A DNA stretch of 64,000 nucleotides from Paenibacillus_AR sp051594765 (lineage in GTDB: Bacteria; Bacillota; Bacilli; Paenibacillales; NBRC-103111): assembly GCF_051594765.1 (NCBI RefSeq), contig NZ_JBPPGJ010000007.1, positions 233,287 to 297,286 of the forward strand, given 5' to 3'. How positions within the stretch are numbered: the stretch's first letter is position 1; each line of letters begins with the position of its first letter. The notes beneath the pieces were generated by a model. It saw only the letters and a program-made list of their open reading frames with translations. It made no database searches and was not told the DNA's origin. Shown in pieces: positions 1 to 8,737 of this stretch. The position numbers and the translations under genes were made by a program.

Positions 1-1
1 C

Positions 2-598
2 GGAGGTCATCCGGACGCGGAGCGGAAACGGGCCGTGATCACCCCCGACTATCGGGATCCCGAGGAGGAGGACATCGGCATCCGGGTGCTCTCCGTCACC
101 TCGCCCGACGGGAAGCTGGCGGAGCTGGAGCACGGAGATTTCCTGGGCGCCATCCTGGGGCTCGGCATCAAGCGGGATAAGGTCGGTGATGTGCACATCC
201 ACAGCGGCGGCTGCCACATCCTGGTGGCGGCGGAAATCGCCGATTATTTCACCATGAATCTGAACCAGGTCCACCGCGTCAGTGTGAGCACTGAGCTTCT
301 GCCCCCGGACAAGCTGATCCTCTCCTCATTGAAGCTGGAGGAGATGACGCTGTCCGTGGCTTCGCTGCGGATGGACGGAATCGTCAGCGATGTCTGGAGG
401 CTCTCCCGGGCGAAGGTGCTGGTTCCCATCAAGGCGGGCCGGTGCCGGTTGAACTGGAAGGTGGAGGAGGACCCCAGCGCTCCTCTGAAGGACGGGGATG
501 TCGTGTCTCTCCAAGGTTTCGGCCGGTTCAAGGTACTGGAGGTCGAAGGAATGACCAAAAAGGGACGGATGAGGGTCCGAATAGGCAAATATGTGTAG
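2..598 (+). CDS. ylmH: YlmH-like S4-domain RNA-binding protein (5' end outside window)
   Basis: The reading frame is open from base 2, so the gene starts upstream of the window and about 199 C-terminal residues are visible; the family is usually about 260 residues. The visible part opens with GGHPDAERKR, typical of the YlmH family, and continues with a GIKRDKVGDV segment. The C-terminal third (VWRLSRAKVLVPIKAGRCRLNW, then the DGDVVSLQGFGRF stretch) is an S4 RNA-binding fold. YlmH sits in the division cluster downstream of ftsZ in Bacilli and binds RNA or ribosomes; work on B. subtilis links it to rescue of stalled ribosomes. divIVA follows 80 bp downstream, as in B. subtilis. Identity is secure from sequence and synteny; the cellular role is taken from the family. 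Confidence 0.9.
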   Translation, partial: GGHPDAERKRAVITPDYRDPEEEDIGIRVLSVTSPDGKLAELEHGDFLGAILGLGIKRDKVGDVHIHSGGCHILVAAEIADYFTMNLNQVHRVSVSTELLPPDKLILSSLKLEEMTLSVASLRMDGIVSDVWRLSRAKVLVPIKAGRCRLNWKVEEDPSAPLKDGDVVSLQGFGRFKVLEVEGMTKKGRMRVRIGKYV

Positions 599-678
599 AA
601 TTCGAGGCTTCCGGAAGGAATTCCGGACCTTTTGTCGAATAGATGGGGATATCAGGAACTCATTGTGGAGGTGCAGCA

Positions 679-1179
679 ATGCCATTAACGCCGCTCGACA
701 TACATAACAAGGAATTCCGGCGTTCCATGCGCGGGTATAACGAGGATGAAGTCAACGAATTTCTGGACCAGGTCATTAAGGATTACGAGGCGCTGATCCG
801 GGAGAACAAGGATCTTCATAATCAGATCCAGTCCCTTCAGGAGCGTCTGGACCACTTCACTAATATTGAAGAGACGCTGTCCAAGACCATCATCGTCGCC
901 CAAGAAGCAGCCGATGAAGTGAAGGGCAATTCGAAGAAGGAAGCTCAATTGATTATCCGCGAGGCCGAGAAGAATGCGGACCGGATCATCAACGAGTCGC
1001 TGGTGAAGTCCGGCAAGATTGCGCTGGAGATTGAGGAGCTGAAGAAGCAGGCTTCCATCTACCGGACCCGCTTCCGGACGCTTCTTGAAGCTCAGCTTGA
1101 GCTTCTGAAGTCCGATAGCTGGGACACGCTGGAGGGACGCAGCGAGCAAGAGCGCAAGTCCATTGACTCTGCTCTCTAG
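679..1179 (+). CDS. divIVA: DivIVA cell-division/polarity protein
   Basis: A 166-residue coiled-coil protein that recognises negatively curved membrane at poles and septa. The N-terminus MPLTPLDIHNKEFRRSMRGY followed by NEDEVNEFLDQV is the canonical DivIVA membrane-binding domain (residues 1-60). Residues about 60-150 are a long charged coiled coil. I chose the ATG at 679 because TGGAGGTG lies 6 to 14 bases before it and because family members begin with MPLTP; an ATG at 643 would add 12 non-homologous residues. The stop codon lies inside the spacer of the ileS promoter, so the two transcription units abut. Very confident. Confidence 0.95.
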   Translation: MPLTPLDIHNKEFRRSMRGYNEDEVNEFLDQVIKDYEALIRENKDLHNQIQSLQERLDHFTNIEETLSKTIIVAQEAADEVKGNSKKEAQLIIREAEKNADRIINESLVKSGKIALEIEELKKQASIYRTRFRTLLEAQLELLKSDSWDTLEGRSEQERKSIDSAL

Positions 1180-1191
1180 AATTGGTATAAT
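1163..1191 (+). promoter_or_regulatory. sigma-A promoter for the ileS leader
   Basis: TTGACT (1163-1168), a 17-bp spacer and a perfect TATAAT (1186-1191), with a TGG extended -10 in front. The -35 lies inside the last codons of divIVA. Transcription should begin near 1198, just ahead of the T-box leader. Confidence 0.85.
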
Positions 1192-1198
1192 ACACTAT

Positions 1199-1467
1199 CT
1201 CATACTGCAACAACGATGACTGGAACAAGTACGACGGTCCCTTCGGACTCAGCGAGTTAGGGAGTGGTGGAAGCCTAACGTCCGGACCCGGCGGAATATC
1301 CTCCAGGAGTATCTCCTGAACGCGGTTCGCCGCCAGTATGGAGCATCGGCTGATCCCGTTACCGATCGTTCGAGTGAAGACGCATGGCCCATCGGGATCG
1401 TGTGCTTTATGAGGGTGGTACCGCGAGAAGATTGAACCTCTCGTCCCTTAGGGGACGGGAGGTTTTT
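1199..1467 (+). promoter_or_regulatory. T-box leader (tRNA-Ile responsive) of ileS
   Basis: The leader has the conserved parts of a T-box in order. AGTA sits in the 5' side of stem I (near 1220), followed by the GGTGG apical segment (about 1266-1270). GAAT-ATC places an isoleucine specifier codon at 1298-1300. The antiterminator T-box AGGGTGGTACCGCG is at 1412-1425. The intrinsic terminator is a 13-bp stem, 1435-1447 with 1452-1464 (one T-G pair), followed by a T run. Uncharged tRNA-Ile should pair with the specifier and the T-box bulge, favour the antiterminator and let ileS be read. The specifier position is my alignment by eye; the T-box and terminator are unambiguous. Confidence 0.93.
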
Positions 1468-1532
1468 GCTGTTTTCAAGAAGAAGCCCGTGCAGATCAAG
1501 GGCCAACCGAAGAAGAGGAGTGCGAGGATAAC

Positions 1533-4301
1533 ATGGATTACGGCAAAACGCTCAATTTACCCCAGACGGACTTCCCCATGCGGGGCAACCTGCCTCAGGC
1601 AGAGCCCAAGGTTCAAGCCTGGTGGGAAGAGATCGACATCTATGGCAAGGTGCAGGCGAAGAACAAAGGCAAGCCCAAGTTCATTCTGCATGACGGCCCT
1701 CCGTATGCTAACGGTGACATTCACATCGGCCACGCGCTGAACAAGATTCTGAAGGACATCATCGTCCGCTACAAGTCCATGACCGGCTTCGATGCTCCGT
1801 ATGTGCCCGGATGGGACACACACGGACTTCCGATCGAGCAGGCCATCACCAACAGCGGCAAGGTGGACCGGAAGCAAATGGGCGTGCCGGAATTCCGCGA
1901 ATACTGCAAAGCGTACGCTCTGGAATGGGTCGACCGCCAGAGAACTCAGTTCAAGCGTCTCGCGGTCCGCGGCGACTGGAGCAACCCGTACATCACGCTC
2001 CAGCCGGAGTATGAGGCGGCCCAGATCCGCGTGTTCGGTGAGATGGTGCGCAAAGGGTATATCTATAAGGGCTTGAAGCCGGTCTATTGGTCTCCGTCCT
2101 CGGAGAGTGCCTTGGCGGAAGCAGAGATCGAGTATCAGGAGAAGACCTCCCCGTCCATCTATGTCGCCTTCCAGGTGAAGGACGGCAAGGGCAAGCTGCC
2201 GGAAGATGCGGCCATCGTCATCTGGACGACCACGCCGTGGACGCTGCCGGCCAACCTGGGCATCAGCCTGCATCCGGACTTCGATTATGTCCTGGTCGAA
2301 GCCGACGGGCGCAAGTTCGTATTGGCCGAGGGCCTGCTGGCTGCTGCCTCCAAGGAAATCGGCTGGAGCGAGTTCAAGGTGGCCGAGAAGTTCAAGGGCT
2401 CCGATCTGGAGCATGTGGTGTGCCGCCATCCGTTCTATGACCGGGATTCCCTGGTCATGACCGGCGAGCACGTGACGCTGGAAGCGGGCACCGGCTGCGT
2501 TCATACCGCTCCCGGACACGGGGAGGACGACTTCGCCATCGGCCAACGGTATGGGTTGGGCGTGCTGTCCCCGGTGGACGACCAAGGCAAGTTCACCTCC
2601 GAAGCGCCGGGCTTCGAAGGCGTCTATTACGAGAAAGCGAACGGCCCGATCCTGGAGATGCTGGAGCAGTCCGGCCATCTGCTGAAGAAGGGGACCATTA
2701 CGCACCAATATCCCCACGACTGGCGGACGAAGAAGCCGGTCATGTACCGGGCCACCGAGCAGTGGTTCGCCTCCGTGGATAAATTCCGCCAGGAGATGCT
2801 GGACGAGATCAAGAAGATCAACTGGACTCCGGTATGGGGCGAGATCCGGCTGCACAACATGATCGCAGACCGGGGAGACTGGTGTATCTCCCGGCAGCGC
2901 GCCTGGGGTGTGCCGATTCCGATCTTCTACTGCCGCGCCTGCAACCACCCGCATGTGAACGAGGCGACGATTGACCAAGTCGCGACTATTTTTGCCAAGG
3001 AAGGGTCTAACGCCTGGTTCATCAAGGATGAGAAGGACCTCCTGCCGGCCGGCTCCGTCTGTCCGAAGTGCGGTCATGGAGATTTCCGCAAGGAGAAGGA
3101 CATCATGGATGTCTGGTTCGATTCCGGTTCCAGCCATGCGGCGGTGCTCGAGCAGCGTCCCGAGCTCCAATGGCCGGCGGACCTGTACCTGGAGGGCTCG
3201 GACCAATACCGGGGCTGGTACAACTCCTCCCTGATCACAGGCACGGCCGTCAAGGGCCAAGCGCCGTACAAGGGCATTCTAAGCCACGGCTTCACACTGG
3301 ACGGCGAAGGACGCAAGATGTCCAAGTCGCTCGGCAACACCATCGATCCGAACAAGGTCTGCGAGAAGCTGGGTGCGGATATTCTGCGCCTGTGGGTGGC
3401 TTCCACCGACTATCAGGCCGACCAGCGCATCTCGGACAACATCCTGAACCAGACCTCCGAGGTGTACCGGAAGATCCGCAACACCCTGCGCTTCCTGCTG
3501 GGCAACCTGACGGGCTTCAATCCCTCTACGGACCGGGTGGCCTTCAGCGCGATGAACGAGCTGGACCGTTACACCATGATCCGGATGCACCGGATGATCG
3601 ACAAGGTGCGCTCCGCCTACGAAAAATACGAGTTCCACTATGTATATCAGGCCGTTCACCACTTCTGCGCCGTGGAGATGAGCGCCTTCTACCTGGATAT
3701 CGCCAAGGACCGCCTCTATGCCAGCGCACCGGAGGAGGCGAAGCGCAAAGCCGCCCAAACGGTATTGTACGATTCCTTGCTGGCGATCACGAAGCTGATC
3801 ACTCCCGTGCTGCCGCATACAGCGGATGAGATCTGGAAGCTGATCCCGGGAGCAAGCGAGCTGTCGGTTCAGCTGTCCGAGATGCCGGAAGCAGACACCT
3901 CCTTGTTCGATGAAGCGTTCGAGGAGCTGTGGGAGAAGCGGATCGAGCTCCGCGACGAGGTGTTCAAAGCTCTGGAGGACGCGCGGAACAAAAAGGTCAT
4001 CGGCAACTCCCTGGGAGCTAAGGTTCTTCTCTATCCGGAGGCGGAAGCCGCGAAGATCTTGGAGGGAACGCCGGAGCTGGATCAGCTCTTGATCGTATCC
4101 CAGGCAGAGCTTGTATCGGGTCAGCCTGCACCGGCAGAAGCTATGGAGCTGCGAGGCTTGAAGGTGCTGGTCGTTCCGGCGGACGGCGAGAAGTGCGAGC
4201 GCTGCTGGATCGTCACTCCGGAGGTCGGTACGGTGGAGGAGCATCCATCTCTCTGCTGCCGCTGCAGCAGTGTCGTCGGACCGGCGGCCGCCGCAGAATA
4301 A
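1533..4301 (+). CDS. ileS: Isoleucyl-tRNA synthetase
   Basis: A cytoplasmic class I aminoacyl-tRNA synthetase of 922 residues, charging tRNA-Ile. The HIGH signature is at residues 64-67 and KMSKS begins at residue 595. A CP1 editing domain lies between, with the WTTTPWTLPANL motif. The C-terminus carries a zinc-binding knuckle (CERCW, then CCRC) as in other bacterial IleRS. The length is normal. The ATG is preceded by GAGGAGTGCGAGG. Expression is controlled by the T-box in the 350-bp leader. No tandem or mupirocin-resistant copy is visible. Confidence 0.98.
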   Translation: MDYGKTLNLPQTDFPMRGNLPQAEPKVQAWWEEIDIYGKVQAKNKGKPKFILHDGPPYANGDIHIGHALNKILKDIIVRYKSMTGFDAPYVPGWDTHGLPIEQAITNSGKVDRKQMGVPEFREYCKAYALEWVDRQRTQFKRLAVRGDWSNPYITLQPEYEAAQIRVFGEMVRKGYIYKGLKPVYWSPSSESALAEAEIEYQEKTSPSIYVAFQVKDGKGKLPEDAAIVIWTTTPWTLPANLGISLHPDFDYVLVEADGRKFVLAEGLLAAASKEIGWSEFKVAEKFKGSDLEHVVCRHPFYDRDSLVMTGEHVTLEAGTGCVHTAPGHGEDDFAIGQRYGLGVLSPVDDQGKFTSEAPGFEGVYYEKANGPILEMLEQSGHLLKKGTITHQYPHDWRTKKPVMYRATEQWFASVDKFRQEMLDEIKKINWTPVWGEIRLHNMIADRGDWCISRQRAWGVPIPIFYCRACNHPHVNEATIDQVATIFAKEGSNAWFIKDEKDLLPAGSVCPKCGHGDFRKEKDIMDVWFDSGSSHAAVLEQRPELQWPADLYLEGSDQYRGWYNSSLITGTAVKGQAPYKGILSHGFTLDGEGRKMSKSLGNTIDPNKVCEKLGADILRLWVASTDYQADQRISDNILNQTSEVYRKIRNTLRFLLGNLTGFNPSTDRVAFSAMNELDRYTMIRMHRMIDKVRSAYEKYEFHYVYQAVHHFCAVEMSAFYLDIAKDRLYASAPEEAKRKAAQTVLYDSLLAITKLITPVLPHTADEIWKLIPGASELSVQLSEMPEADTSLFDEAFEELWEKRIELRDEVFKALEDARNKKVIGNSLGAKVLLYPEAEAAKILEGTPELDQLLIVSQAELVSGQPAPAEAMELRGLKVLVVPADGEKCERCWIVTPEVGTVEEHPSLCCRCSSVVGPAAAAE

Positions 4302-4321
4302 CAATCCGCACAACGAAGAGA

Positions 4322-4368
4322 CCGGGAGAACCCCGCGGACGAGAGGAGTCCGCCACGGGTTTTCCCGG
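4322..4368. other. Large imperfect hairpin between convergent genes
   Basis: CCGGGA-AACCC-CGGAC type arms on the left pair with GTCCG-GGGTT-TCCCGG on the right, with small internal mismatches. It sits between the ends of ileS and the minus-strand DksA-like gene. A shared terminator is the natural reading, but neither side has a convincing T run, so I list it as a structure only. Confidence 0.45.
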
Positions 4369-4391
4369 CATGTGTGTGAAGATGACCGGCT

Positions 4392-5141
4392 TCAGGTCAG
4401 GTAACCCTCCTCTTCGTCATAGTGAATCTCCGGCTCGAAGAGGGGTTCGCCTTCCTTCTTGTCCATGTATTCCTTGTACTGCTTGTTCCGCACCACGGTA
4501 ACCTGCTGCCCGTACATATCCGTGGCCAAGAAGCTCTCGAAGGCTTCCACGTAGCCATCGTTCTCGTCGGCCTCGATCTCCATATCGTTGTAATCGGTGA
4601 TCTGAGGGTCCTCGGCCATGGCCGGAGAATTAGAGGTGCCCCAGCTCTCGACGATCTGCCAGGCATCCTCGCCGTCGAACTGGTTGAAGTCATGGCGCTC
4701 GTCCAAGCTGGTCCGTCCGAATGGAGGCGCCAGAAAATCCTCCTCGGCGGGGCGTTTCTCGGAAACCGTCTGGTTGGGGGCATGTTCCACGCAGAATTCT
4801 GCTGTCGGCAAAGCCTCCATCCGCGGGGCGGGAATGGGATTGCCGCAGGCTTTGCAGATGCCGTAAGTGCCGGCCTCGATGTCGGACAGGGCCCGGTTCA
4901 CGTCGGTCAGGTGATGCTCGGCGTTCTCCGCCAGCGCAATGTCCTTGGCCCGCTCGAACATCTCCGTGCCCAGATCCGCCGGATGATTGTCATAGGCGGA
5001 GAGTTCTCCGGTTTCACGGAGCATCGAGTCGGTCAATCCGAAATTGGCATGATCGTCCATGCGTTGCTCCAATAATGCCTTTTCTTCCAATAGCCGCTTG
5101 CGGAGCCTCTTGATCTGCTTGGAAGTCACTTTGATGGCCAT
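4392..5141 (-). CDS. TraR/DksA family zinc-finger protein (YteA/YlyA-like)
   Basis: A 249-residue protein. The N-terminal half is a DksA-like antiparallel coiled coil (LLEEKALLEQRM to HHLTDVNRALSDIEAG). It is followed by a degenerate C4-type finger, CKACGNPIP at about residues 95-103, then FCVEH. Bacillus members of this family (YteA, YlyA) are sporulation-associated modulators of RNA polymerase. B. subtilis ylyA lies between ileS and lspA, exactly this position. The last 100 residues are acidic and typical of the long Bacillales version. GAAGGGAG precedes the start. The fourth metal ligand appears to be His rather than Cys. Function is inferred from family and position. Confidence 0.85.
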   Translation of the reverse strand: MAIKVTSKQIKRLRKRLLEEKALLEQRMDDHANFGLTDSMLRETGELSAYDNHPADLGTEMFERAKDIALAENAEHHLTDVNRALSDIEAGTYGICKACGNPIPAPRMEALPTAEFCVEHAPNQTVSEKRPAEEDFLAPPFGRTSLDERHDFNQFDGEDAWQIVESWGTSNSPAMAEDPQITDYNDMEIEADENDGYVEAFESFLATDMYGQQVTVVRNKQYKEYMDKKEGEPLFEPEIHYDEEEGYLT

Positions 5142-5271
5142 AAGATATGATCGCTCCCTTCAGATTGCCTTGCTTCTATTGTGCCTTGGTTCGGGTTTTT
5201 CTCGCCCGGAAATTGTTTGAACAAGCAGCCTTGGCATTATCTTCTCTAGCCTTATAAGGAGGTCAGCTCCC

Positions 5272-5769
5272 TTGTTGTATTTCCTGATCGCATTCCTTGC
5301 GCTGGTGCTGGACCAGCTGAGCAAGTGGTACATCGTCCACCGGATGGACCTGGGTGAATCCCGTCCGGTGCTCGGCACCTTCTTCCAGATCACCTCCCAC
5401 CGGAATACCGGTGCGGCCTTCAGTATTCTGGAGGGCCAACGCTGGTTCTTCCTGACCGTGACCTCCATTGTGGCCATCGGCATCGTCTGGTATCTGCGCC
5501 GGATGATCCGGTCGAAAAAGCGGCTGCTGTCCGTCGCGCTCAGCCTCGTTCTGGGCGGAGCTTTGGGCAATTTCATCGACCGGGCTCTGTTCGGCGAAGT
5601 GGTAGATTTCCTGCAGTTCTGGTTCCGCTTCCCGTTCTTCGGCACCGATGTGGATTACATCTTCCCGATCTTCAATATTGCAGACTCCGCCATCGTGATA
5701 GGGGTGGGACTTATTTTCTTGGACACCTTAATCGAGTGGAGAAATGAAAAACGGGGGGAACGGGAATGA
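5272..5769 (+). CDS. lspA: Lipoprotein signal peptidase II
   Basis: An integral membrane aspartyl protease of 165 residues that removes signal peptides of prolipoproteins after lipidation. The two catalytic aspartates are in the conserved NFIDR and NIADS motifs. LDQLSKW near the N-terminus and NTGAAFS are family signatures. Four membrane spans are evident. I start at TTG 5272 because AAGGAGGT ends 8 bases before it; the next TTG (5275) is a possible alternative. The stop overlaps the start of the next gene (ATGA), so the two are translationally coupled. Several likely substrates (solute-binding and Ger lipoproteins) are encoded in this window. Confidence 0.97.
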   Translation: MLYFLIAFLALVLDQLSKWYIVHRMDLGESRPVLGTFFQITSHRNTGAAFSILEGQRWFFLTVTSIVAIGIVWYLRRMIRSKKRLLSVALSLVLGGALGNFIDRALFGEVVDFLQFWFRFPFFGTDVDYIFPIFNIADSAIVIGVGLIFLDTLIEWRNEKRGERE

Positions 5770-6776
5770 TCCGCAAGCATCTGCAACATCCTGCCGCGGA
5801 GGCTGGAGGCGACTTGTCCGATGAGGTGGAAGCCCTGGAAGAGGAATGGGTGGACGAATCGGAGGATGAGATCGTGCTGACCGTGGAGACCGAGTTCGCC
5901 GGTCAGCGTATCGACAAATACTTGAGTGATTCCATGGACACGGTCGTCTCGCGCACGCAGGTTCAAGGATGGATCAAGGACGGCTGGGTCTCCTTGAACG
6001 GCGGTCCGGTCAAGGCCAACCATAAGCTGGAGGAAGGGGAACGGATAACAGTCCGAATCCCGAAGCCGGTGGAGGTGGAGATCGAACCGGAAAACCTGCA
6101 GCTTGAAGTGGTGTACGAGGATTCCGATGTGATCGTGGTGAACAAGCCCCGGGGACTGGTAGTGCATCCCGCGGCTGGACATTATACCGGCACGCTGGTC
6201 AATGGTCTGTTGTTCCACTGCACGGACCTGTCGGGTATCAACGGCAAGCTCCGACCCGGGATCGTGCACCGGATCGACAAGGACACCTCCGGCCTGCTGA
6301 TGGCCGCCAAGAACGACAACGCGCACCGCAGTCTGGCGGCCCAGCTCAAGGAACATTCGGTGACCCGGAGATATATTGCGGTTGTCCACGGGGTGGTTCA
6401 GCACGAGCTGGGCACCATCGACGCGCCGATCGGCCGGGATCCCCACGACCGCAAGCTCTACACCGTAACGGATAAGAACAGCAAGCATGCCGTAACCCAT
6501 TTTACCGTATTGGAGCGGTTGAAGGAGCATACCCTGCTGGAGCTGAAGCTGGAAACCGGCAGAACTCATCAGATTCGGGTGCATATGAAATACATCGGCT
6601 ACCCTCTGGTAGGAGACCCTGCTTATGGGAAGAGCCGCGACCGGGAAATGAAGGGACAGGCGCTGCATGCGGCCGTACTGGGCTTCCAGCATCCTTCGAC
6701 CGGAGAGTATCAGGAGTTCTCGGCTCCTATTCCGGCGGATATCGAGGAGCTGCTGGCCCGCCTCCGGATGGTGTGA
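5766..6776 (+). CDS. RluA/RluD-family rRNA pseudouridine synthase
   Basis: A 336-residue enzyme that isomerises uridine to pseudouridine, probably in 23S rRNA. An acidic N-terminal extension (residues 1-38) precedes an S4 domain (about 40-100). The catalytic HRIDKDTSG motif holds Asp171. RTHQIRVH and GDPAYG are further family signatures. The ATG overlaps the lspA stop by 4 bases, the same pair as lspA-ylyB in B. subtilis. The exact target uridines cannot be read from the sequence. Confidence 0.93.
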   Translation: MIRKHLQHPAAEAGGDLSDEVEALEEEWVDESEDEIVLTVETEFAGQRIDKYLSDSMDTVVSRTQVQGWIKDGWVSLNGGPVKANHKLEEGERITVRIPKPVEVEIEPENLQLEVVYEDSDVIVVNKPRGLVVHPAAGHYTGTLVNGLLFHCTDLSGINGKLRPGIVHRIDKDTSGLLMAAKNDNAHRSLAAQLKEHSVTRRYIAVVHGVVQHELGTIDAPIGRDPHDRKLYTVTDKNSKHAVTHFTVLERLKEHTLLELKLETGRTHQIRVHMKYIGYPLVGDPAYGKSRDREMKGQALHAAVLGFQHPSTGEYQEFSAPIPADIEELLARLRMV

Positions 6777-6891
6777 ATCAGGTCGGACCTGACACATAGT
6801 GCAAAGGTTTGGACGAAGCGTCCATGGTTTTCCTGCCGTTAATTGTCTAGTTTAGTAAGTAAATGATAAGGATATGAGGAGGCACCTTTCC

Positions 6892-8127
6892 ATGGCCAAA
6901 ATCAATCAAAATTATAAACAGCTTCAAGGCAGCTATCTGTTTGCCGAAGTGGCCCGCCGCAGAACCAAGTTCATGAGCGAAAATCCGAACGCCCAGATCA
7001 TCAGCCTGGGGATCGGCGACGTTACTCGCCCGCTGCCGGAGGCCGTCTTGTCCGGTCTTCACGAAGCGGTCGACGAGATGGCTGAAGCCGGCTCCTTCCG
7101 GGGCTACGGCCCGGAGCAGGGCTATGATTTCCTGCTGAACGCCATCATCGAGAACGACTATAAAGCCCGGGGCATCGACCTGAAGACCAATGAAGTCTTC
7201 GTCAGCGACGGCTCTAAGTGCGACGTAGGCAACATCCAGGAGATCTTCAGCCTGGACAGCGTAGTGGCGGTAACTGATCCGGTATATCCTGTGTACGTGG
7301 ATACCAACGTCATGGCAGGCCGCAGCGGCGAGTATGTGAAGGACCTGAACCGGTATTCCAACATCGTCTATCTGCCCTGCAACGCGGAGAACAACTTCAT
7401 CCCGTCCCTGCCGGACAAGAAGGTGGACCTGATCTACCTGTGCTACCCGAACAACCCGACAGGCATGACCCTGAGCAAGGAAGAGCTGAAGAAGTGGGTG
7501 GATTTCGCCAAGGCGAATAAGTGCATCATTCTGTACGATTCCGCCTATGAAGCTTATATCCAGGAAAAAGACGTGCCGCGGAGCATCTATGAGATCGAAG
7601 GCGCCAAGGAAGTCGCCATTGAGTTCCGCAGCTTCTCCAAGACCGCCGGCTTCACCGGCGTACGCTGTGCGTACACCGTCGTGCCGAAGGAGGTCCTGGC
7701 TTACGACGAGGAAGGCAACGCCGTACCGGTCAACGACTTGTGGAACCGCCGTCAGACCACCAAGTTCAACGGCTGCTCCTACATCACCCAGAAGGGTGCT
7801 GCTGCCGTCTACACTCCGGAAGGCAAGGCACAGATCGCCAAGCTGGTCGATTACTATATGGCCAATGCCAAGATCATCCGCGAAGGCATTGCCGGCCTGG
7901 GCATCCAGGTATTCGGCGGCGTCAACGCTCCTTATATCTGGCTCAAAACGCCGAACAACATGGGCTCCTGGGAGTTCTTCGATAAGCTTCTGAACGAAGC
8001 GAATATCGTAGGTACTCCGGGCGTCGGCTTCGGCCAGAGCGGCCAAGGCTACTTCCGTCTGACTGCCTTCGGCAGCCGCGAGAACACGGAGAAGGCTGTG
8101 GAGCGCATCAAGAATCTGCAGTTCTAA
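6892..8127 (+). CDS. dapL: LL-diaminopimelate aminotransferase
   Basis: A PLP enzyme of 411 residues that makes LL-diaminopimelate directly from tetrahydrodipicolinate, bypassing the acyl-intermediate steps (dapD/C/E) of lysine and peptidoglycan synthesis. The PLP lysine is Lys250 in SFSKTAGFTG. CYPNNPTGM, YDSAYEAYI and the N-terminal SLGIGDVTRPLP are signatures of the DapL branch of fold-type I aminotransferases. The start is the ATG at 6892, nine bases after AGGAGG; an ATG at 6874 overlaps that site and is rejected. It is monocistronic, with a terminator directly behind. Confident in the family and in the DapL subfamily. Confidence 0.92.
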   Translation: MAKINQNYKQLQGSYLFAEVARRRTKFMSENPNAQIISLGIGDVTRPLPEAVLSGLHEAVDEMAEAGSFRGYGPEQGYDFLLNAIIENDYKARGIDLKTNEVFVSDGSKCDVGNIQEIFSLDSVVAVTDPVYPVYVDTNVMAGRSGEYVKDLNRYSNIVYLPCNAENNFIPSLPDKKVDLIYLCYPNNPTGMTLSKEELKKWVDFAKANKCIILYDSAYEAYIQEKDVPRSIYEIEGAKEVAIEFRSFSKTAGFTGVRCAYTVVPKEVLAYDEEGNAVPVNDLWNRRQTTKFNGCSYITQKGAAAVYTPEGKAQIAKLVDYYMANAKIIREGIAGLGIQVFGGVNAPYIWLKTPNNMGSWEFFDKLLNEANIVGTPGVGFGQSGQGYFRLTAFGSRENTEKAVERIKNLQF

Positions 8128-8137
8128 ACCACATACT

Positions 8138-8175
8138 GGCCTCTGGCCCCTGTTGGGGGATCGGAGGCCTTTTTA
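8138..8175 (+). terminator. Intrinsic terminator of dapL
   Basis: GGCCTC (8138-8143) and GAGGCC (8164-8169) enclose an inner CCCC/GGGG pairing, followed by TTTTTA. Confidence 0.88.
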
Positions 8176-8210
8176 TTTGGTGGAATAATCCGGATCCCGA
8201 ACAATTGTTT

Positions 8211-8239
8211 TTGAGAGCTGTGGAAAAGCATGGTAAAAT
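8211..8239 (+). promoter_or_regulatory. sigma-A promoter for the monooxygenase-like gene
   Basis: TTGAGA (8211-8216), 17-bp spacer, TAAAAT (8234-8239) with a TGG extended -10. Confidence 0.7.
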
Positions 8240-8313
8240 GGGCATAACGCGACTCTGCAGCGGGAAGGGCCTGATGGCCGGAAGAAGCAGTTGGAATCCA
8301 GGAGGCGATCGAA

Positions 8314-8640
8314 ATGAGCGGCAGTGCACAAACCCCACAGCCCCCGTATTACGCGGTGATATTCACCTCTCAGCGGACGGAGGGAGACAACGGATATGGC
8401 AAAATGGCCGATCGGATGGTTGAGTTGGCCTCCCGTCAGAAGGGCTTCCTGGGTGTGGAGAGCGCCCGGGACGAGCAGTTGGGGATCACCGTATCCTATT
8501 GGGATTCCCTGGAGTCCATCCGAGCGTGGAAGGAGAATGCCGCCCATCGTACCGCCCAAGACCGCGGTAAGGCGGAATGGTACAAGAGCTTCGCTCTTCG
8601 GGTCTGTAAAGTGGAGCGGGATGACTTTTTCGAGATCTAA
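8314..8640 (+). CDS. Antibiotic biosynthesis monooxygenase (ABM) fold protein
   Basis: A small cytoplasmic protein of 108 residues with the ferredoxin-like ABM fold. Features are YYAVIFTSQRT at the first strand, then KGFLGVESARD, then SYWDSLESIRAW, and a histidine in AAHRTAQDRG. This arrangement matches the YqjZ-like branch. Members can act as cofactor-free oxygenases or haem-degrading enzymes, but the substrate here cannot be read. AGGAGGCGATC precedes the ATG. It has its own promoter and terminator, so it is probably monocistronic. Confidence 0.75.
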   Translation: MSGSAQTPQPPYYAVIFTSQRTEGDNGYGKMADRMVELASRQKGFLGVESARDEQLGITVSYWDSLESIRAWKENAAHRTAQDRGKAEWYKSFALRVCKVERDDFFEI

Positions 8641-8678
8641 TAGATAAATAGAGCAGCTTGTTCAACATCAGACGGTCG

Positions 8679-8706
8679 ACACGTTTCCTGTTGGAAACGT
8701 GTTTTT
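8679..8706 (+). terminator. Intrinsic terminator after the ABM gene
   Basis: A perfect 10-bp stem ACACGTTTCC/GGAAACGTGT with a four-base TGTT loop, followed by a T run. It excludes a GTG at 8699 as the mprF start. Confidence 0.9.
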
Positions 8707-8737
8707 GATTCCCGGAGAGAAGGCGGAGAAGTTGGGT

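Noticed and set aside
1557..3260. A 567-codon frame antisense to ileS
   Set aside because: Shadow of ileS caused by GC-rich third positions; no ribosome-binding site or recognisable domain.
8699..8737. GTG 8699 as start of mprF
   Set aside because: The codon lies in the stem of the upstream terminator; ATG 8738 has a ribosome-binding site.
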